A DNA stretch of 64,000 nt, taken from the NCBI GenBank assembly GCA_943735955.1, contig OX030958.1, positions 8,170,626-8,234,625 on the forward strand, in the 5' to 3' direction. Positions 42,517 through 64,000 of this stretch are shown here, piece after piece. The position numbers were made by a program, and so were the translations under genes. The notes beneath the pieces were generated by a model. The model did no database searches. It saw nothing but the letters and a program-made list of their open reading frames with translations, and was not told the DNA's origin. The stretch comes from Piscicola geometra. Its lineage: Eukaryota > Annelida > Clitellata > Hirudinida > Piscicolidae. Numbering within the stretch: the first letter of the stretch is position 1; every line of letters starts with the position of its first letter.

Positions 42517-45500
42517 GGGCCACCTCGCAGTCGCTAGTGGCTTTCGCTTTTATTATTAAGTCCTTCCTCAAATAATCTTTCGCCTACGTATTGCTATCAT
42601 TATCCTACCATGCTAGTGCAAATGCGAAATACATTTTTTTCTTTTGTTTGCGATTCTATTCCTTTTTGGTTTTTATAGTTTTGACATTTTAAATCTCTAG
42701 TGCTTTGGAATTTTCGTGTCGACATGTGACGTTGAAGCTCTAAAAGGATGTTAGTGGTTTAATACACGCTCATATATTGATTTGCATTTCTAGCAAGCTG
42801 AATTCGAAGTAACTCTATGCTGACCTCTGTATTATTTGATCTTCAAACCTTTTAAAATGCTATCTTAATCTGCGTCGTTTAAAAACTCTTCTATTTTAAT
42901 CCTCCAAACCTGTGTTCACCGTCCCAACACTCCCCCTTAAAGGTATATAACGTGTTAAGTGGAAATAGTTGGCTCAAAAGGTTTTGTAGTTGTAACATTA
43001 AATTGAATATATATAAAAATTCCAAACATAGATATAAAGTTCTCTCAAAGATGAAATAAAATAATAGTAAATGGTCAATACTCGTTATGAGAAGAGGTTC
43101 GAGATGGCTTAAGACATAAAAGTATATTTTACTATGTAGAACTTTCAAACGTCACTTAGATTTTCTCAATTTTTCCTGAAAGGTCATTCAACTTTTAAAA
43201 AAAACTTAATATAGTGGGTTTAAATTCATTTTTAATTTGTTTAAAGATGTATGTACAAAAATGTCTTCCACACAAGTTTTTATTTAAAAATACTTTTATT
43301 TGGGGAAATAGTTTTTTTCCAGTTTTCTTTCCATGCAAGTTTTCACGAGATCTTGTCTCTTCTCTTTCTTTTTTCCTATCTCTTTCTGACACATAGCGAA
43401 TGCAAAATCTTAAATTTGCATTATATTTATTTAAAAATATTTTATAAATACAATAAAAGTTTGTACTTGTTAAGGTTGTTTTACTTGAAATAATATTTAA
43501 ATCTATTTATTTTCTATGAAGCTTGAGAATTCTTAAGCACTAAAGAAATATATTATTTTGGAAGTTTGTTGTGTTGTATCAAAGTCTCTTTTGAGTTTCA
43601 CAAATATTTTTTAATAAGAAACATTGAAATGTTACTAGATTTTTCAAAACTTAGAGTTTGTTGAAATTCTCATAATTCATTCGAAATCTGCGCGTTGGTG
43701 TTGTGATGATTGCGATTTATACTTTCTCAACCTTTAGTGTTTTTACAATTTTTAATCCTATTAATTTTTTAGAATTTGTTAAATTAATTAATTATTAATT
43801 TCTCAATTATCAGCATATGTCATTGTCCTTCTGAACTTCCCTCACCTTGACCATAGTCAAATTTATAGATTAGAATCTCAATTCTCTATTGGATTTAATA
43901 AAAGATACAATTTATCTGCTTTCAGAATCACTTGTTCAAAACAATCTATTGAAAACCACTTTGCTTTTTGAATGATTCTTTTAAAGAAGACTGAGATAGC
44001 TTTTATGTTAAAAAGATAAATTCGATTGGGTTTGACCAAAAATAAAATGATAAGTTGAAACAATGAAGGAGAGCTAGTTAAAAATTAGTTTCAAATTAGC
44101 TTAATCGTTTATACAATAAATCATTTTGAGCATCAACTTGTTTTGCGGTGCTTTGGAAACAAGACTGAAGACACTCGTGGTTGAAATGATCATAGTAAAG
44201 CTTTAAAAGCATTAATTTATATAAAAATTGTTTATTTTAATATAAAGGCTCGCGTGGAGCTGAAAGTAAGACGCGTCTGTTTTATGGTTTGATGTTACTA
44301 AAAGTATACACACAAAATCGATAACTTCTGGCTTTAGTTTTTATAAACATTGATAGAAAGTGCACTTGCCAAAACACTTCAAAATAATAATGTTCGAATA
44401 ACATTCGAAAATAATTAAAAATAATCAATACACAAAATGATGCAGTCATGAAGGGAGAGGAGTTTATTGCACGTTTTTCAAGATCGACAACAACGTTTTG
44501 TGATGTAATTAAGTACAGGTGTGGTAATTATGTATAAAAAAGTATCCACATTCTCGAATGGATTGGTGCATTCTGGTCTTTATTGAATTTTTGAAAATTA
44601 AAATTTACTCTAGCTTTCGTTCATCATTCATTAAATTCCTAGATTACTCATTCTTTCTACTTGTAAAAGCAATTTGCTTATTTATTCATTTATTCATTAG
44701 CAGAGTATTTTGTTTAATGAGTATAATATAATTTATGGTTTTAGGCTTTGAGCAATGGGTTATAGAAATCAGCTGGTGGATAGAAGACTGTTTTCGAATA
44801 CTTATTCGAGCTTTCACAAAAATCTTTGTTTTTCCATTTTTACAGAAAAAAATAATTTCAGATGAAAATACTTGATAAACGGAATGAGAAAAAAATAATT
44901 TTAACTAAATAAATTTTAATTTGTTATAATTTTTATTTCTATAAAAATACTTCTTTAAAAACACGTTTTCCTACTTAAAAATACGGATGAAAGAAAGATT
45001 CCACATTTAGACGGCGCATATGATTAAGCGTGTATGTATGTGTGTGTGTAGTGTAGTAGGTAAGGTGTATTGGGCAGAGTTATATCATAGAAGTTATATG
45101 GCCGCGGTATATATCGCTAAGAGAAAGGTTGGAGATTCAATTGCTTTGTTGATCGGATTTTGAAGCAGCTGATCATAAAAGGTTAGTTAATGAACAGCCT
45201 AAAATAAATTCTTTTCAAATCCAATTTAAACATTGAATTTAGTTTGTTAAATCTGAATAATCAGACCATTACATATCTAAAATGTGGTATTTTCTTCTGG
45301 TAGCATCGTTGTAGCATTAAGATAGAAATATTCTGCTTCTAAATCTTAGAAAACAATTTAGTATCTAAAATTTAATCTATTTCTTCCAATAAAATGCTGT
45401 TCATTATGTTATTGTCAAACCCCTCAGAACAGAACTGATTTCAAAGGTTGCAAGTCTGTTTCCCTCTTTTGCTCAGTTAATCGTGAGTCTATCTATCCTC

Positions 45501-46450
45501 AATCCCCTTTCAACATTATGAAAAACACACTCAAGTGCTCATAAAAATTCCGTGATTTTGATATTTGTGACTTCAAAATATTTGTTTTAAAGCTCCTTGG
45601 GTTTGCTTATTCAGTTGCATACCGCCATTGCTTGCGGCCTCGAGCTGTAATGTATTTGTAGGCCTCCTGTGCTATTTCTTCAATGCTATTGTCTAGCCTG
45701 AAGCATGAAACTTGTTTACAACCCGTTTTTTGAGCTCAAAGCCAAGTTGATTGAAGCTGACGAAAGGGAGCCTCAATGGAAAATGCACGAACGACGAGGC
45801 TACACGTTTCGTTGGGGAATGAACCACTACGCTTCCCAATGCTGAGCAAATAAAAATCGATTATACATTTTAAAAATATTGATTATTTTCAATATTGTGC
45901 TCCCAATTAGTAATTTATTCAAGTCCACTTGTGTGTACGCCTAACCAATCGAAGTAATCAAAAGCAGCTGCAGTCGCATCGACATGCCATGACGAATTGG
46001 TTTAATGCATTCAAAATGATTCCTTACCACAATAGAGTGACGAATAATTAGAAGTTTTCTAAGCTAGTGCGAGCTTACCTTGTCAAAAGAGAGGAAACAA
46101 ATAATAAAGAATTGCATTAAATTAAGTGTGTGCTTGTGTATTCTAGGAAGAGTTCACGCAGAGTATATACTTCAGAAAAGTATTTCAATGCAAACACTTT
46201 TTAAAATAATAAAATATTTTAAAGAATAATTTTCGGATCATTTCATAAATTAGATTGTAACATAGGAATCGTTTACTTTCGTATTTTCTTTCTTTCTTAT
46301 CACTAATGAATCATTTTTTTCCAAATTGACAGCAAACTGCTTTATCTAGAACTTGAGAGAGTTATTCTATTTTCTCATTTACCTATTTAAATTATATTTC
46401 AGTGTTTCAGTTACTCCACAAACATTTGAATACAGATTTGAAGATCTGAA
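42517..46450. other. Spacer between the two EF-hand paralogues
   Basis: Holds the 3' untranslated region of the five-EF-hand gene and the upstream region of the small paralogue. It is AT-rich. I see no further exons, RNA genes or long repeats. Confidence 0.5.
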
Positions 46451-48381
46451 ATGGACCAGATTATTCAAAAAATGTGAGTGATTTTTGTAAATTTCTTAGT
46501 GTAGAATAAATAATTTATAATTATTTATTAACTTTTTCATCCTATTATTCTATCAGAATTTTTTGGTAAATAACAACCATAGAAAAAGTTGATAACAATA
46601 ATAAGCATTAATCAACAAGCACATTGATCCTCAAACCAATCTAACTTTTGAACATGTCGATAAACGTTTGTCTCGCCAATAACTTACTTTCTCAGTCGCT
46701 TGCATATGTTTTCGCACCTAATTTGTGTATCTTTATTGAGTATGTCATAGTTGAAAAACATGTAGAGTACAAAAATATTGAAAAGAAATATTCGAGCAAA
46801 AAAACGCAATCTCTCATATATCACTTCTCACCCCAATCTTTTTCTCATTATATTTTCCCCACTATTTTTCTCACTCATTCCATTTTCTCATCCCTCTCAT
46901 TTCCTTCCCTCCCACAAACAGCAAGTTCTTCTTCAAAGGAGGAAAGATGGACATCAGCACCGTCGCCAAGGAGGTGATGAACCTCAGCAACAAGAACGGC
47001 CTGGAGTGGAACTCGATGGAAAAGGCCATGGAGTTCATAAAGGGAATAGTGGGCTCCGACAAGTCGACCGTCAACCTCAAGGAGTACTCAAGCATCAAGA
47101 ACAAGATCTTGTGAGTTCTTGTATGAGGGGTTGTTTTAACCCTCAGAGTTGATTGAAGAAATGTGGGTTTTTAAAAAGTGGCTGTTAAGAGATGGTTTTA
47201 AAGTGGTTGCATGGTTATGTGAGTTGCGTTTACAATAACGTATTTATGCGGTGACACAGTTTGGCAAAATTACTTTCTTTAAGAACGCCTGCTTTAGCTC
47301 ATTCAAATGCATGCATACAAACACTGCTATTTTCTTTGCCTCGCTATTTAATAACCTTTTCCACATAAAGCCCCATTCCATACTCCAAATATCTGGCATA
47401 CTCGCTTGCACTTGTGTCTCTAATAAACCTCCAAATTGCTTCAGCATATCAGCTTCGCGTAAAAGTCAAAACTGCTTTATAAACATGGATTCTTTCTTGT
47501 TTTTTTGTAACTATTTTCTAGATAAAAGAAATTATATATCAATGTTATTATGGCAATATTGCCAAGTGCTGGCGTGGATTTTCATTGGAAACAGTTGAAG
47601 CAAAGCTGTGCTTGCCTTTATGCTTAACTTTTTCTATCACTGTCGATTGATGTGTTATATAAGCGCCTAAGTGAACAAGCGTAATGCCTAGAGGGTCATA
47701 AATATTTTAATATTAAAGGTGGCTTCGAAAGAGTATTTTTTTAGATAAAACACAGACTTTGCTTCTGAACATTGTTTATGAGCCATGCTTAAAAAGATTA
47801 AACCCATTCTGACTCAAAAATATAAAAGCTAACCTTTGCTGCATCCTTCATTTTATAAATATGAAATTGTAATTTGTAAAAAATTATTGATATGTTGCCC
47901 TGACATCTGCTGCCATCTTGCTCTTTCAAAAAGCTACTTTGCATCGTGCCACCATCCTTTCATGGAACATTCATTCGGAGTGTCTTCCCGAGCTTAAAAG
48001 TAAACCTTAGATGCTTTTTTAAACTTGTTTAGCGTGGCTACTTGGCTTGTATAAACACTTTAGATTTTTTCTTCTGTTCTAAATTACACCACGATACAAT
48101 GCCGCTTTTTAACATACAGCTTTATTATAAACCACGACTCTTCCACACAATATGTTTAACGGTCTCCCACTATGCCACCGGATAGCATTGCTAACCTCTA
48201 CTATCTTTTTCTCCATAACTACTGCAACCAACTTCTTCCACTATGCTACCCTCTACTATCATCTTCTCCATAACCACTGCAACCAACTTCTTACCATGCC
48301 AGAGAAGCCATCAAGGGCAAGTTTACTGGGGGAGGAGCAGCGGCGACAACTCCAGCAGCTGCAGAAACGGCTTCAAGTTGA
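46451..48381 (+). CDS. Small EF-hand-like paralogue without calcium ligands (3 exons)
   Basis: Exons 46451-46473, 46922-47110 and 48303-48381 give 96 codons. Exon 2 is clearly related to exon 2 of the upstream five-EF-hand gene. Both have the same start and end phase, both end in KNKI, and SDKSTVNLKEYSSIKNKI aligns with the upstream NHDGRLSAAEFGQFKNKI. The loop has lost the Asp/Gly/Glu pattern, so calcium binding is unlikely. The first helix MDQIIQKIKFFFKGG is basic and hydrophobic. Exon 3 adds EAIKGKFTGGG and an Ala/Thr-rich tail. It is the weakest exon, supported only by phase, acceptor and a short in-frame stop. No downstream EF-hand exons were found before HECTD1, so this looks like a truncated tandem copy rather than a full gene. 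Confidence 0.55.
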
Positions 48382-50351
48382 ACAGCCACCTGTCGTCTTT
48401 CTTGCACTATATATATATCTCTCTCATTTACTTATATACAATGGCATACAATATGGTATTGTATACAAACAATAAGTTTACTACTCATACTCTCCATATG
48501 TGCTAAACTTAAGTCCGCTTGCTTAGAAACTTGAAGTATAATTAAACTATCTAACACATAACCAGTCACTCATCTTGATGTAGGATTAGGTGTTTTATGG
48601 ATTTATAGATCGATAGTTTTAAAAACATATTTTTATAGGTTCGAGCAATTTTATAAAGATCTTCATGGCTTCATAGTTTTCAATTTAACGATTTAATAAA
48701 TTCGGTATTTAATTATAGTTTTTCATATTTGGCAAGTGTGACATTGGACTGATTTTATGTTATTCTTTTCTTTTACTTTCATGCGACATAATTTGTTATA
48801 CTAACTTTTTGGAAATGTATCATTTATAATTTGTATAAAAAATGAAGGAATATAAAATATTCACACAGTAAGAGGAATTATATATTTTTTGGGGCTTTTT
48901 ACTGAATACTAGTTTCCATTTCATTTCTATATTCTAATAAGAATTAACAAATTGATCAAAATTGGGACAATATATGCTAAAATATTTAATATTTACTAAG
49001 AATAGTTTAAGTTTAAAATGAGATATTTTTGTAAGAATGATTTTATAAAAAAAATATTTTTTTATTGCCTAAATAAAATTTATAAATAGAGATTTTAAAT
49101 TTGAAAGATTTTATTTTACTATAAAATACTCACCGTAAATACCAGATTTTCGGTCACCCATATTGTTCAGACACCATAATTTTTCGAAAAAATCATTTTT
49201 TTCATGGTCCTTTGTTCGGACATAAAGTTTAAAAATTAGAATGTCTATCGTATGGTGAAGATTAATAATACTCGAAACTGAATGTTAATTATATTATGAC
49301 TTATTTAATTTGACTAAAAATAAAAAGATTTATGGGAAAAACAATTATTTGAACGTGTGCAAAACACATTGTTATTTTATGGTATAAAAAAAAATAGTGA
49401 TTTTATTTTTAAAGATGACAACACAAAAAGTTTTCACTGAATTTAAATTATGACGTATGAATACAATAATTAAAACATAATTATAAAATAAATAAATATA
49501 TTACATGAAAATTGTCACAGTTACTTTTGTGCAGCAATGAGTAAACTCATAACTCCTTGCGCATCCCTATTTTTGTGATCTTGACATTCTAATTATTTCT
49601 ATCCGATAAATAACTGACGAATTCGTATGTTATGGTGTGGATTGACGATTTATCATGACCATTTAAATGCTTGAAAAACAATAAATACTGGTCTTATATA
49701 AATAGCTATCTCATAATTGACTCTAGTTATTGCCTTAATTTCGTCAGTTCTAAACAGTAAAATACCTAGCACTGAAAAACCAGGCCACCCATTGTTTAGC
49801 CGCTTCTAAGAAGTGAGTAGACGAGACCCATTTTTTAAATAAAAAATTAATTTTTCAAAGTTTAATTTAAACTATATAAGTTGTCTTTTTTCTATAAAAC
49901 TCTTATTAAGGGTTTGAATTAGTTAATTTAATTATTATAATTTAATAAATCTTTAATTTAGCTAAATGGATTTAAAACTAAATTAAATAAGTGTTTAATC
50001 AAGGAAATTTTTATATATTTTTTGCAGCTTTTAAACTTGAAAGTTCAGAATTTTTGACATGGGCTTTAAAATTTAAAGTTCAAAGGCTGCAAAAAATTAT
50101 GTTTTAAGCACAGCCTGCTCACTGGAGGCTTATGAAGATGCCAGTCTTTAAAAATGTTGAGAATTCTCATCAGTCACAATATGGCTAAAAAAATATTCTC
50201 ATAATGTAGCTACACTTGTAAAAACATATTTCTATGTTTGTTTTCAATACCTTTTACCTGAAAAATCTTTTTATTGCATCACTTCTAATTCAGTTTAAAA
50301 CTGTCATGCCATAACTTAAGATTGAGACCTCATTCAACAAACTCATCCCAG
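48382..50351. other. AT-rich spacer upstream of HECTD1
   Basis: Very AT-rich. The last few hundred bases should contain the HECTD1 promoter and leader. No coding exon or repeat family is recognised. Confidence 0.5.

Positions 50352-64000
<13,649 letters not shown>

Noticed and set aside
45030..45170. Possible tRNA-like SINE head
   Set aside because: An A-box-like word and GGTTGGAGATTCAATTGC resemble a tRNA unit, but no match to the SINE family or proper B-box was found.

Overview
This is animal nuclear DNA. Every convincing protein gene is split into many short exons with GT-AG introns, and the products are typical bilaterian proteins. Exons are GC-richer than the AT-rich introns and spacers. 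Long CA/GT, CCA, GATG and GTA tracts are abundant, and there are tRNA-derived SINEs and hAT-like DNA transposon remnants. The protein set and the repeat-rich style suit an invertebrate, perhaps a lophotrochozoan, but the sequence alone does not fix the phylum.

Layout, left to right: (1) 0-1.7 kb, spacer with a CA tract and a 15-bp minisatellite. (2) 1.7-6.5 kb (+), complete 13-exon sulfide:quinone oxidoreductase gene (SQOR). (3) 7.5-12.3 kb (+), 12-exon GLT1D1-like glycosyltransferase with a long low-complexity insertion. (4) 14.1-17.1 kb (-), five-exon DM-domain (doublesex/mab-3-related) transcription factor whose third intron carries a complete non-autonomous hAT-like element. (5) 18.1-19.4 kb, an identical repeat-insert-repeat (A-B-A) structure in which B is a second copy of DM exon 4. 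(6) 25.9-28.0 kb (+), eight-exon glyoxylate/hydroxypyruvate reductase (GRHPR). (7) 33.4-42.5 kb (+), probable TATA promoter and a six-exon protein with five EF-hands. (8) 46.5-48.4 kb (+), small EF-hand-like paralogue that has lost its calcium ligands. (9) 50.4 kb to the right edge (+), first 30 exons (about 1,774 codons) of the E3 ubiquitin ligase HECTD1. The catalytic HECT domain lies beyond the window.

The genes are unrelated housekeeping and developmental loci and do not form one pathway. SQOR and GRHPR are metabolic and probably mitochondrial or dual-located, GLT1D1 is a sugar transferase, the DM factor is a sex or neural developmental regulator by family, the EF-hand pair are calcium sensors or buffers, and HECTD1 is a ubiquitin ligase.

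The most unusual property is architectural. In SQOR, the EF-hand gene and HECTD1, simple repeats sit against splice sites with a fixed polarity: G/T-rich tracts follow 5' splice sites and C/A-rich tracts run up to the 3' splice-site AG. The two ends of an intron are therefore often near-complementary. I saw no new enzymatic, defence or regulatory system. Exon boundaries were inferred by eye from reading frame, splice consensus and remembered family sequences.
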